This document shows positions 1 to 7,357 of a stretch of DNA of 12,212 bases, piece after piece. The notes under the pieces were generated by a model. It was not told the origin of the DNA. It was given only the letters and a program-made list of their open reading frames with translations, and ran no database searches. Location of the stretch: positions 1-12,212 of the forward strand of contig JBBQSD010000163.1 of NCBI GenBank assembly GCA_038214135.1, written 5' to 3'. Each line of letters begins with the position of its first letter. The first letter of the stretch is position 1. This stretch comes from JANLSE01 sp038214135 (GTDB lineage: Bacteria > Chloroflexota > Chloroflexia > Chloroflexales > Roseiflexaceae). Position numbers and translations under genes: made by a program.

Positions 1-1
1 G

Positions 2-2266
2 CTGGCTGATTTTGACAAGGGTTCATTTCAGCTCACCGCCTCGGCCAACTACCCAACTGGCACTCCACCTGCTGGAGATGTTGCTGGTGCAGTACAGCTT
101 GCACCGATTGCAGCGCTGCGCTCAATGGTCTCTGTAACAAGCCTACCATCGGCCCGCCAGGATGCCGGTATTGTTGCCGTTGGCCGCAATATCTTTGTGA
201 TTGGTGGTGGTGCGCCTGCGACCTCTGCGACCGTGTATGTCTCCCAGGTTGATCTTTCTGCTGCTGGTGCTGGTGGATTGGGAACCTGGAATACTGATCC
301 CAGTTTGCCAGCAGTTATCCATAATACTGCACCACCCACTGCAGTAGCCGTTGCGGAGCGAACAAGCCCTGCCGTAGCAGCCTATGTTACAGGCCAGGAT
401 AGCGGCTATATCTATGTTGTTGGTGGGCAGGTTATTGTCAGTGGTAGTACGATTTCGAGCTATTCGGTGCTGCGTGGCACAGTTGTGGCTGGCCGCGTGA
501 CGAGTTGGGATCCACTACCAAATCTGCCAGCAGTCGTAGTTGTGACTGGAGCGGTTGGTTTGGCGAATGCATCGGCCTTTGTCGCACAGGTCAATGGCCG
601 CACCTTCCTGTATGTGATCGGCGGATTGCAGATCTATCGAAGTGGTGCGAGCACATTCAGAGAGGGTTCGCGGCAGATTATCTATGCCGAGCTTGATGCC
701 AGCGGTGCATTAATCGGTAATGCTTGGAATGCAACCCAATTCACCATCCCGCTGAACCCCAATCCAGGCGCGGTTGGTGGTATCTGGAGTAGTGCGGTTA
801 TTGGCGATGCCTTCCGTGATGCGAGTGGGTTGAATAGTAATAACAACTTCTATGTTCTTGGCGGTCAGACCAACTTTACGCCAGCAACATATACCAGCGC
901 CATATACCGTGCCGATATAGCCAGCGATGGCACTCTGACGCTTTCGAACAAAAGTGGTGCTGGTGTCAATGACGCCTCGCTTGGTACAGCTCGATCAGGC
1001 CATGCCGCTGTCCAGTTCAAGGGTAGTGTCTATGCTGCTGGTGGTGTCGTTGCGGGTAGCTCAACCCAGACGGTGCTTGGTAGCTATGTTCAGACCAACC
1101 GAACCTTTCCGGAACTGGGCGGCCCTGGCTCGTCAATCTATTTTATCTCAACTACGCCCCCGAAAGGACTACCATCTGCACGCTCTGGCCATGGCATGGT
1201 TGTTATTCCGGATTCATTCAGCAACCCGACCAAGGGCTTTGTCTATGCGATTGGTGGCTCGAATGGGACGGCACCGCAAACGACGATTTTTCGCGGGACG
1301 ATTAGTGATCCATCGGCGACTGATGTGAGCTTTCCGTTGGAGGGCTACTATGTCTCGAAACCGGTGCCATTCACATTCGCGCAATCACGATTGAAGAAGA
1401 TCTTCTGGACAGCCACGATCCCAACTGGTGCGGGTATTGATATATCGTTCCGTGTCAGTAATGATGCGACCTGCGCCGATCTCGGCACCCGCAGTGAGGC
1501 GGCAGCTCCATGGAATTCTGCGCCAGGCACATTCAATGCTACAACCAATCAGTATGAATTCGCGCTTAACACCGATCCAGCAAACTGCTTCCAGTATCGG
1601 GCACGCCTTGCACCAACGAATAATAGTGATACGAACGCCACACCATATCTCCAGCGACTAGGAGTCGTGATCGAGATACCAGGCGCGACCGATCTGACTG
1701 TCAAGTCGGTTACTCCGGTTGGCACATCGGATGCTCTTACAAGCCTGGCAATTACCCTGCACAACGAGAATGTGTTCCTGCCGGGCGAACCAACCCTGCC
1801 AGCCGATTTTGGCCCCAATGGTTTTGGATCGCTACAGGGCAGCTTCTTTGTTGATGTGTTCGTTTATCCCCCTGGTGTGACGCCGCCAGCAACGCAACCC
1901 TACCCAACCGTTCTAACTGCCTATGCGCGGCTCTCGATCAATGTGTTTCGCAATGAACTCAAGGCTGGCCCAAATGGCACCGGCTATGATTTTACTATTC
2001 CAGCAAATCGACCGTTGTGCGACTATACCATTGCCATTACGCAAGATAGATGTGTAACTCGCACGATGCGCGATCTCTTCCCCGATGTAGGAGTTTATAA
2101 GCTCGTGGTGGTGGTCGATGGCAATAATGATGTGGATGAGCAGCCAACTGGTGTCAATCAGGCCAAATCGAATAATGTATTTGGCCCTGTTGACATTACC
2201 ATCACCACGCCGCCGCCTATTGGTGGCGGTTCAAATTACGTCTATTTGCCGGTGCTTGTAAAATAA
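2..2266 (+). CDS. Secreted kelch-like repeat protein with C-terminal CARDB-like region (5' partial)
   Basis: The reading frame is open from the first bases, so the true start lies upstream; 754 residues are visible before the TAA at 2264-2266. Six kelch-like strands of the form aromatic-V/A-x-G-G occur at about residues 65-69 (IFVIGG), 137-142 (IYVVGG), 203-208 (LYVIGG), 283-288 (FYVLGG), 343-348 (VYAAGG) and 414-419 (VYAIGG), as in a beta-propeller. A beta-rich section follows, then from about residue 561 a region beginning ATDLTVKSVTP and ending in DGNNDVDEQ, which resembles CARDB/immunoglobulin-like adhesion modules. A Pro/Gly linker leads to the C-terminal tail YVYLPVLVK. I infer an exported or surface protein that may bind carbohydrate or protein; the ligand is unknown. 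No catalytic motif is visible. The signal peptide would be outside the window. A strong hairpin follows directly, so it is probably transcribed separately from the pilus genes. Confidence 0.85.
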   Translation: MADFDKGSFQLTASANYPTGTPPAGDVAGAVQLAPIAALRSMVSVTSLPSARQDAGIVAVGRNIFVIGGGAPATSATVYVSQVDLSAAGAGGLGTWNTDPSLPAVIHNTAPPTAVAVAERTSPAVAAYVTGQDSGYIYVVGGQVIVSGSTISSYSVLRGTVVAGRVTSWDPLPNLPAVVVVTGAVGLANASAFVAQVNGRTFLYVIGGLQIYRSGASTFREGSRQIIYAELDASGALIGNAWNATQFTIPLNPNPGAVGGIWSSAVIGDAFRDASGLNSNNNFYVLGGQTNFTPATYTSAIYRADIASDGTLTLSNKSGAGVNDASLGTARSGHAAVQFKGSVYAAGGVVAGSSTQTVLGSYVQTNRTFPELGGPGSSIYFISTTPPKGLPSARSGHGMVVIPDSFSNPTKGFVYAIGGSNGTAPQTTIFRGTISDPSATDVSFPLEGYYVSKPVPFTFAQSRLKKIFWTATIPTGAGIDISFRVSNDATCADLGTRSEAAAPWNSAPGTFNATTNQYEFALNTDPANCFQYRARLAPTNNSDTNATPYLQRLGVVIEIPGATDLTVKSVTPVGTSDALTSLAITLHNENVFLPGEPTLPADFGPNGFGSLQGSFFVDVFVYPPGVTPPATQPYPTVLTAYARLSINVFRNELKAGPNGTGYDFTIPANRPLCDYTIAITQDRCVTRTMRDLFPDVGVYKLVVVVDGNNDVDEQPTGVNQAKSNNVFGPVDITITTPPPIGGGSNYVYLPVLVK

Positions 2267-2282
2267 ATACAGAATGGCCGGA

Positions 2283-2321
2283 TATTCGGTGAGCATCCAA
2301 ATCCTGGATGCTCACCGAATA
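2283..2321 (+). terminator. Perfect 17-bp hairpin, 5-nt loop, after the kelch gene
   Basis: Arms 2283-2299 and 2305-2321 are exact reverse complements around the loop AATCC. The hairpin begins 16 nt after the stop codon of the kelch gene and lies before the cpaB promoter, where a terminator is expected. There is no T-run after the stem on either strand, so it is not a classical intrinsic terminator. It may stop transcription without a U tract, protect the 3' end of the mRNA, or be a palindromic repeat element. Confidence 0.6.
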
Positions 2322-2426
2322 GAGAAATCTACGTAGGTGTATCGTAGGATGTTTGACACAATTACCCACACAAGGCTCGATTATGCGCGTCCTGTCGCGT
2401 CATGCGCGCAACCACTTGTCAGGCTG

Positions 2427-2435
2427 TGCTATAAT
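2427..2435 (+). promoter_or_regulatory. Extended -10 promoter (TGC-TATAAT) for cpaB
   Basis: A consensus TATAAT at 2430-2435 is preceded by TGC at 2427-2429, the extended -10 form that lessens the need for a -35 box. No good -35 hexamer lies 16-18 nt upstream. Initiation is expected near 2441-2442, giving a leader of about 50 nt before the cpaB ATG at 2493. A TTGACA occurs further up at 2353-2358, but nothing like a -10 lies at the right distance from it. Confidence 0.6.
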
Positions 2436-2492
2436 GCCATATGGTCGCCACAGTGCAATTTCCCCGTGCTTGTTGAAAGAAAGGGATAGCTC

Positions 2493-3488
2493 ATGAGGGG
2501 TGGAGGTCGGCTTTTTCTGTTGCTCGGCGTTGTGATTGCCGCCGCTGCCGCGCTGCTCCTGTTGTTTTTTCTCCAACCGCAGACGGCAACGCCGGATCCA
2601 AATGCGCAACTCCCGCCCACGGCTGTCGTGCGAGTGAAAGTCGTCACTGCGCGGCTTGATCTGCCGGTAAATTCGATCATTACCGATACCCAGTTTCTGG
2701 CCAGTGATGAGATCACTGAGACGGAATTCAATGACCAAAAAGGGGAGTACTTCACGAACGAGGCTGATCTGATCAATAAAGTGACTGTCAATGCCTTGGT
2801 CGCGAATCGCCCAATTCGCAAGAGTGATGTTGTTGATGGTGGTCTTTCGCTGCTGATCCCGACAGCTGAGCCAGATCAGCCACGGCCGAAGGCGATTCCA
2901 TTCCAAGTCAATAGCCTGACTGGTGTTGCGGATTTGGTGACACCTGGTGATTTTGTTGATCTGGTGGTGACATTCAGGATCGAGCGGTTCTATATTCGGC
3001 CAGGTTTGGTATTCGATCCAGTCACAAAGACCTACAATGTCACATTCACCGAGGATAAGTTCACCGATTCATCAACCAAAACACTGGCGCAGAATGTTCA
3101 GGTACTCAAGATGATCTACCCCAGGGTTGAGCCGAGTGGCACTCCGACAGCGGCTCCGGCTGCGGCTCCACCACCACAGAACCCAGATGGTTCAGCAGTC
3201 AATGCGCAAGCAAATGTTGGCGCTGTCGCTGCGGGCGATACCTTGACCCCTGGAAATTGGGTTGTGATCCTGGCAGTGACGGATCAAGAGGCTGAGCTGA
3301 TCCGCTACTCACTCCAGCAATCGAGTAGCATGGCGCTGATCCTACGTGGCCGTGGCGATAGCGATGTCGAGCAGACGCTTGGTGTCACGCTTAACTTGTT
3401 GGTAAGCCAATTTGGGTTACCTGCACCTGTGCCATTTAATGTTCCACCAGCGGATGTGAATGCCCTGACACCTACGCCGCAACGTTAG
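2493..3488 (+). CDS. cpaB: CpaB/RcpC Flp pilus assembly protein (SAF domain)
   Basis: This 331-residue protein has the CpaB/RcpC layout. There is one N-terminal membrane anchor (about residues 6-27, RLFLLLGVV then an Ala/Leu run). A short Pro-rich spacer is followed by a SAF-type domain (about residues 45-110: VRVKVVTARLDLPVNSIIT... to VANRPIRKSDVV), then the RcpC region containing TGVADLVTPGDFVDLVVTF. A low-complexity Pro/Ala linker (about 210-240) interrupts the second half before NWVVILAVTDQEAELIRYSL. In Tad systems CpaB is an envelope component, working with the secretin in diderms; in organisms without a secretin its partner is unclear. The ATG is supported by AAAGGGA at 2480-2486, 6 nt upstream. 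It precedes cpaE by 153 bp, a gap that holds its own promoter-like and palindromic sequences, so it may not be strictly co-transcribed with the rest. Confidence 0.88.
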   Translation: MRGGGRLFLLLGVVIAAAAALLLLFFLQPQTATPDPNAQLPPTAVVRVKVVTARLDLPVNSIITDTQFLASDEITETEFNDQKGEYFTNEADLINKVTVNALVANRPIRKSDVVDGGLSLLIPTAEPDQPRPKAIPFQVNSLTGVADLVTPGDFVDLVVTFRIERFYIRPGLVFDPVTKTYNVTFTEDKFTDSSTKTLAQNVQVLKMIYPRVEPSGTPTAAPAAAPPPQNPDGSAVNAQANVGAVAAGDTLTPGNWVVILAVTDQEAELIRYSLQQSSSMALILRGRGDSDVEQTLGVTLNLLVSQFGLPAPVPFNVPPADVNALTPTPQR

Positions 3489-3540
3489 GATCGCTTGCGC
3501 GGCTTTGCAGATGGTGTCCGGTAGCCATGCAATGATTGCG

Positions 3541-3575
3541 GTGGGATGGTATACTTATGGTAGTAACCATCCCAC
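3541..3575 (+). promoter_or_regulatory. Inverted repeat around the candidate cpaE promoter (operator or hairpin)
   Basis: GTGGGATGGT (3541-3550) is exactly mirrored by ACCATCCCAC (3566-3575), with a 15-nt spacer. The left arm overlaps the first base of a TATACT -10-like hexamer, and the expected transcription start falls within or beside the right arm. This arrangement suits an operator for a dimeric regulator. Alternatively it is an RNA hairpin closing the cpaB transcript, but the long loop and lack of a T-run argue against a normal terminator. The regulator is unknown. Confidence 0.45.
3547..3555 (+). promoter_or_regulatory. Candidate extended -10 promoter (TGG-TATACT) for cpaE-cpaF-tadBC
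   Basis: TATACT at 3550-3555 is preceded by TGG at 3547-3549, an extended -10 pattern like the one before cpaB. A recognisable -35 box is absent. Initiation would be near 3562, about 80 nt before the cpaE ATG. Support is the motif and its position in the only sizeable gap within the pilus locus. Confidence 0.4.
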
Positions 3576-3628
3576 TAACACTATGGGTAGCTCGTAGTAT
3601 GAGCGCATTGTTGTGATTACTGACGGTT

Positions 3629-3635
3629 GAGGGGG
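3629..3635 (+). promoter_or_regulatory. Ribosome binding site that fixes the cpaE start
   Basis: GAGGGGG lies 6 nt before the ATG at 3642. It also lies inside the longer frame that would begin at the TTG at 3627, so the TTG start is unlikely and the ATG is preferred. Confidence 0.75.
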
Positions 3636-3641
3636 CCAGGT

Positions 3642-4943
3642 ATGGCTGATCAGGCCAAGATTCGCGTCGTTATCGTTGATGATATTACCGAGACGCGCGA
3701 TAACCTAGAGAAATTGCTGTTCTTCGAGAAGGATATTGAGGTCATTGGCAAGGCGAGTAGCGGGCGCGAGGCAATTGCGCTTGCACGCCAATTGCAGCCT
3801 GATGTCATTCTCATGGACATCAACATGCCGGATATGGATGGTATCGCGGCGACTGAGGCATTACTCAGCCAGGTACCAACAGTCCAGGTCATTATGATGA
3901 GCGTCCAGGGTGAGAACGATTATCTGCGGCGTTCTATGCTGGCTGGTGCGCGCGAATTTTTGATTAAGCCAATTGGTGCCGATGAACTGTATGCTGCGAT
4001 TCGGCATGTCTTTCGCCTTCAGACGACACAGCGCCGCTATGTTCCTTCAAGTAGCGGTGAGCAAACGAGCGGTGGGGCGAATGATGGCCCTGGTCAAGGG
4101 CAGGTGTTTGCTGTCTTTAGCCCCAAAGGCGGCGTTGGCGTCTCGACTATTTCATCGAATCTGGCAGTTGCCCTACGTCAGACAACCGGCAAGCGGGTTG
4201 CGCTTGTTGATGGAAATATGACGTTTGGAGCCAGTGCTGTGATCATGAATCTTGTTTCAAACAAGACGATCAAGGATCTTGCCGATAAAATTAGCGAGAT
4301 TGATCGTGACCTGATCAATGACGTGATGGTGACGCATGCATCACAGGTAAAGATCCTCCTGGCTCCGCCAAACCCACAGTTGGGCGAACTAGTAACATCG
4401 GATCATTTGCGTGCGATCCTGGAGGCGCTCAAGAAGGAATTTGATTATATCGTTGTTGATACGCAATCCTCATTTCAGGATCGTGCATTAGCAGTGCTGG
4501 ATCTCGCTGATCGTATTGTTGCGCTGATGACCTTGGAAATGCCGTGTATTCGTAATATTAAGTTGTTTCTTGAAGTCGCTGAATTGCTTGAATATCCCTC
4601 GGAGAAGACGATTCTGGTGCTGAATAAGGCCGACAATCGGCTTGGCCTACGGGTTGAGAATGTCGAGGAGCATATTCAGCATAAGGTTGCACTTCAGATT
4701 CCGAATGCTGCCCATGAGATGACGCTCTCGATTAATCAGGGAGTTCCGTTGGTGATTGAGAAACGCGATCATCCAACATCGAGGAGTATTTTCCAGCTAG
4801 CGACCTTGTTGGCAAACAGCCGTGGGGCAACAGTTGCAGCAACCAGTGGGCCGAAGAGTGATAGGCCAGATAAGAATCAGGGCAATAAAGACAAAGACAA
4901 AGGTCGCAGTGGTCTATTTGGACGGCTGCTTGGGTCGAAGTAG
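3642..4943 (+). CDS. cpaE: CpaE/TadZ pilus-localisation ATPase with N-terminal response-regulator receiver domain
   Basis: This 433-residue protein has two modules. Residues 7-125 are a receiver domain with the usual phosphorylation residues present: acidic pair D13/D14, acceptor D59 (in VILMDINMPDMDG), S87 and K109 (in FLIKP). After a Ser/Gly-rich linker (136-152), residues 155-410 form a MinD/ParA-type domain with the deviant Walker A SPKGGVGVST. The signature lysine K162 is kept, but the usual P-loop lysine is V167. A Walker B-like FDYIVVDTQ follows. The C-terminus is a charged Lys/Asp-rich tail. CpaE/TadZ proteins position the Tad machine at the pole and recruit other components. Many family members have a degenerate receiver; here it looks able to accept phosphate, so pilus assembly may be linked to a histidine kinase not in this window (inference). 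The stop is 10 nt before cpaF and its TAG overlaps the cpaF ribosome site, indicating co-translation. Confidence 0.9.
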   Translation: MADQAKIRVVIVDDITETRDNLEKLLFFEKDIEVIGKASSGREAIALARQLQPDVILMDINMPDMDGIAATEALLSQVPTVQVIMMSVQGENDYLRRSMLAGAREFLIKPIGADELYAAIRHVFRLQTTQRRYVPSSSGEQTSGGANDGPGQGQVFAVFSPKGGVGVSTISSNLAVALRQTTGKRVALVDGNMTFGASAVIMNLVSNKTIKDLADKISEIDRDLINDVMVTHASQVKILLAPPNPQLGELVTSDHLRAILEALKKEFDYIVVDTQSSFQDRALAVLDLADRIVALMTLEMPCIRNIKLFLEVAELLEYPSEKTILVLNKADNRLGLRVENVEEHIQHKVALQIPNAAHEMTLSINQGVPLVIEKRDHPTSRSIFQLATLLANSRGATVAATSGPKSDRPDKNQGNKDKDKGRSGLFGRLLGSK

Positions 4944-4953
4944 GGGGTAAACG

Positions 4954-6342
4954 ATGTCGTTGCTTAAGCGAATTGGTGGTTCAACTGGCGCGATCGGGAA
5001 TGATGCTGCCCAGCCAGGTAATCGCCCGGCTGGCCCGCCACGATCTGATGCTAAAACCTCTGCACAAGAAGAGAACCAGAACGATTTGAAGATCCGTGTG
5101 CAAACCCGTTTGCTGAACGAACTCGACCCGAAAATGGATCTGAGCAATGTTGCCAAGGTACGCCAACAGGTAGAGGAGATCTTCAATTCAATTCTCGATA
5201 GCGAGAGCATCGTTCTGACACGTACCGAGCGAGCGCGCATGTTTGAGGCGATTGCTGCTGATATTATTGGGTTCGGGCCACTTGAACAACTGCTCAATGA
5301 TAACGAAATCAGTGAAATCATGGTGAATGGCCCGAAGAAGATCTATGTTGAGAAGCGTGGCAAGGTGACAAAGAGTACTGTCACGTTTAGTGATGATCAG
5401 CATGTGTTACGCGTCATTGATCGCATTGTCGCACCGCTTGGCCGCCGTATCGATGAGTCCTCGCCGATGGTTGATGCGCGCCTTCCTGATGGAAGCCGTG
5501 TGAATGCAGTTATCCGCCCAATTGCGTTATGTGGCCCGACACTCAGTATCCGCAAATTCAAGAAGGATGGCGTTTCGATCGAGGATCTGATCCGATTTGG
5601 ATCACTCACCCGTGAGATGGCCGAATTTCTAGCGGCGTGTGTGAAGGCCCATTTGAATGTGGTTGTGTCCGGTGGTACTGGTTCTGGCAAGACGACCATG
5701 TTGAATGCGCTTTCGGGGTTCATTCCCGATGGCGAACGGATCATCACGGTTGAGAATGCGGCTGAGCTTCAACTGCGCCAGGATCATGTCATCCCGCTTG
5801 AATCGCGGCCACAGAATGTTGAGGGTAAGGGCGAGATCTCGATCCGCGATCTGGTGATTAACTGTTTGCGTATGCGCCCTGACCGTATTGTTGTTGGTGA
5901 GTGCCGTGGCGGCGAGGCATTGGAAATGCTTCAGGCCATGAACACTGGCCACGATGGTTCGATGACAACCCTGCATGCCAACACGCCGCGTGATGCAATT
6001 GCCCGTATCGAAACGATGTGTCTGATGTCGGGGATGGATCTGCCAGTGCGGGCGATTCGTGAGCAGATTGCTGCGGCAGTGAATGTGATTGTTCAGCTCT
6101 CGCGCTTGAAGGATGGTTCGCGCAGAACTGTTTATATTACTGAAGTCCAGGGTATGGAAGGTGATGTTGTCGTGCTCTCGGATATTTTCGTGTTCGAGCA
6201 GCAGGGTATTGATGAAAAGGGCAAGATCATCGGCCAGCTCAAGCCGACCGGATTGCGCCCACGTTTTGTGGACCGCTTCGAGGAGAACAACATCTATCTG
6301 CCGCCGAATATCTTCGGCTTTAGCGGGATAGATCGCTTCTAG
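4954..6342 (+). CDS. cpaF: CpaF/TadA secretion-type ATPase of the Flp/Tad pilus
   Basis: At 462 residues it has the usual CpaF size. A variable Pro/Gly-rich N-terminal segment (about 1-45) and a helical N-terminal domain (to about 150, with DIIGFGPLEQLLNDNEISEI) precede the catalytic part. Walker A is GGTGSGKTT at 240-248 with K246. The Walker B region is RIVVGECRGGE (E316), followed by the His box TGHDGSMTTLHAN (H333, H341). These motifs place it in the type II/IV secretion ATPase superfamily, CpaF branch. It acts at the cytoplasmic face of the membrane, where ATP hydrolysis drives pilin insertion and extraction through TadB/TadC. The ATG follows AGGGGG at 4942-4947 by 6 nt. It is the third gene of the locus, 13 nt ahead of tadB. 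No motif defects are seen. Confidence 0.95.
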   Translation: MSLLKRIGGSTGAIGNDAAQPGNRPAGPPRSDAKTSAQEENQNDLKIRVQTRLLNELDPKMDLSNVAKVRQQVEEIFNSILDSESIVLTRTERARMFEAIAADIIGFGPLEQLLNDNEISEIMVNGPKKIYVEKRGKVTKSTVTFSDDQHVLRVIDRIVAPLGRRIDESSPMVDARLPDGSRVNAVIRPIALCGPTLSIRKFKKDGVSIEDLIRFGSLTREMAEFLAACVKAHLNVVVSGGTGSGKTTMLNALSGFIPDGERIITVENAAELQLRQDHVIPLESRPQNVEGKGEISIRDLVINCLRMRPDRIVVGECRGGEALEMLQAMNTGHDGSMTTLHANTPRDAIARIETMCLMSGMDLPVRAIREQIAAAVNVIVQLSRLKDGSRRTVYITEVQGMEGDVVVLSDIFVFEQQGIDEKGKIIGQLKPTGLRPRFVDRFEENNIYLPPNIFGFSGIDRF

Positions 6343-6348
6343 AGGGGG
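6342..6348 (+). promoter_or_regulatory. Ribosome binding site that fixes the tadB start
   Basis: GAGGGGG begins at the last base of the cpaF stop codon and ends 7 nt before the ATG at 6356. A TTG directly in front of this ATG (6353) would leave only 4 nt, so the ATG is the better start. Confidence 0.7.
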
Positions 6349-6355
6349 ATTATTG

Positions 6356-7339
6356 ATGCCTGCGAATATCCTACCGTTTGCTGGGGCTGGCGTTATATTT
6401 GTTGTGATCCTGGGCGTGTTTATGCTGATCGCCCGCCGAGTTGGATCGACTGCGCCAGCTGTTGATGATCGCCTCAGCCAGTTTGCAAGCCGGCGGGAGG
6501 ATAAGCCGACTAAAGAGAAGGATGCCAAGGCGCTTGCCCAGATCGATGCAGTTGTGTCGAAAGGCAAGCGTGGCAGCCAGATGGCACGCGATCTGGCACG
6601 AGCTGATGTCAAGCTGACGGTCACTGAGTTTATTGGTGTCAAGATTCTTGCGGCAGTTGTTGGTGGCGCTCTTGGTGCGGTGATTGGCCGAGCCTCAACT
6701 GAAGCGATGGTTCTTGCTGCGCTTGTTGGCGCGCTGTTGTTTTCATTTGTTCCAAACATGTATATTGGCAATGCTGCTAAGGCGCGTGTCAAGAAGTTTA
6801 ATGATCAGTTGGGTGATACGATATCGATGATGGCGAATGCGTTGCGTAGTGGTTCAAGCTTTTTGCAGACGCTCGATATTGTTTCGCGCGAGGCCCCCAA
6901 CCCGACATCAAGCGAGTTCCGACGCATTGTTCAGGAAGTGAGCCTTGGGCTGACGACTGAGGATGCGCTGCAGAATTTGTTGAAACGGTTGCCATCTGAT
7001 GATCTTGATCTGTTGGTGACGGCCGTTGGTATCCAGATGGAGTCGGGTGGAAATCTGGCCCAGATCCTTGATACCATCGGCCATACTATTCGTGAGCGTG
7101 TGCGGATCAAGGGTGAGATTGATGTGCTCACCGCGCAAGGCAAGATCTCGGCGTATGTGATTACCGGGTTACCGATTGCGTTAGCGATCTTTATTACGAT
7201 CCTGAACCCTGGTTATATGGCACCCATCTTTACTTTTGGGTTTCCACCAGATGCATGGTGTTGCTTACCGGTTGCCTCGCTTGTTATGATTGTGATCGGC
7301 TATTTTACGATCATGAAGATTATCCAGATTGATGTTTGA
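6356..7339 (+). CDS. tadB: TadB, inner-membrane platform protein of the Tad pilus (T2SSF family)
   Basis: This 327-residue integral membrane protein belongs to the type II secretion F (GspF/PilC-like) family. It has one N-terminal membrane span (about residues 6-26), a charged cytoplasmic segment, two close spans (about 97-137, from ILAAVVGGALGAVIG to FSFVPNMYI), the cytoplasmic T2SSF helical domain (about 149-260: LGDTISMMANALRSGSSFLQTLDIVSREAP... MESGGNLAQILDTIG), and two C-terminal spans (about 264-285 and 300-322). This is the TadB pattern: the four-helix T2SSF bundle lies between paired spans. With TadC it forms the platform on which the CpaF motor acts. It is followed by tadC after 18 nt. 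Confidence 0.9.
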   Translation: MPANILPFAGAGVIFVVILGVFMLIARRVGSTAPAVDDRLSQFASRREDKPTKEKDAKALAQIDAVVSKGKRGSQMARDLARADVKLTVTEFIGVKILAAVVGGALGAVIGRASTEAMVLAALVGALLFSFVPNMYIGNAAKARVKKFNDQLGDTISMMANALRSGSSFLQTLDIVSREAPNPTSSEFRRIVQEVSLGLTTEDALQNLLKRLPSDDLDLLVTAVGIQMESGGNLAQILDTIGHTIRERVRIKGEIDVLTAQGKISAYVITGLPIALAIFITILNPGYMAPIFTFGFPPDAWCCLPVASLVMIVIGYFTIMKIIQIDV

Positions 7340-7357
7340 CGTTAGGGGAGGTGGAAG

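Noticed and set aside
12..17. TTGACA-like -35 box near the window start
   Set aside because: It lies inside the open frame of the kelch-like protein (codons for Phe-Asp-Lys) and has no -10 partner.
5629..6792. Long antisense open frame (387 codons) opposite cpaF and tadB
   Set aside because: It lies opposite two well-recognised genes, crosses their junction, and its protein has no recognisable features; it is explained by codon bias of the + strand genes.
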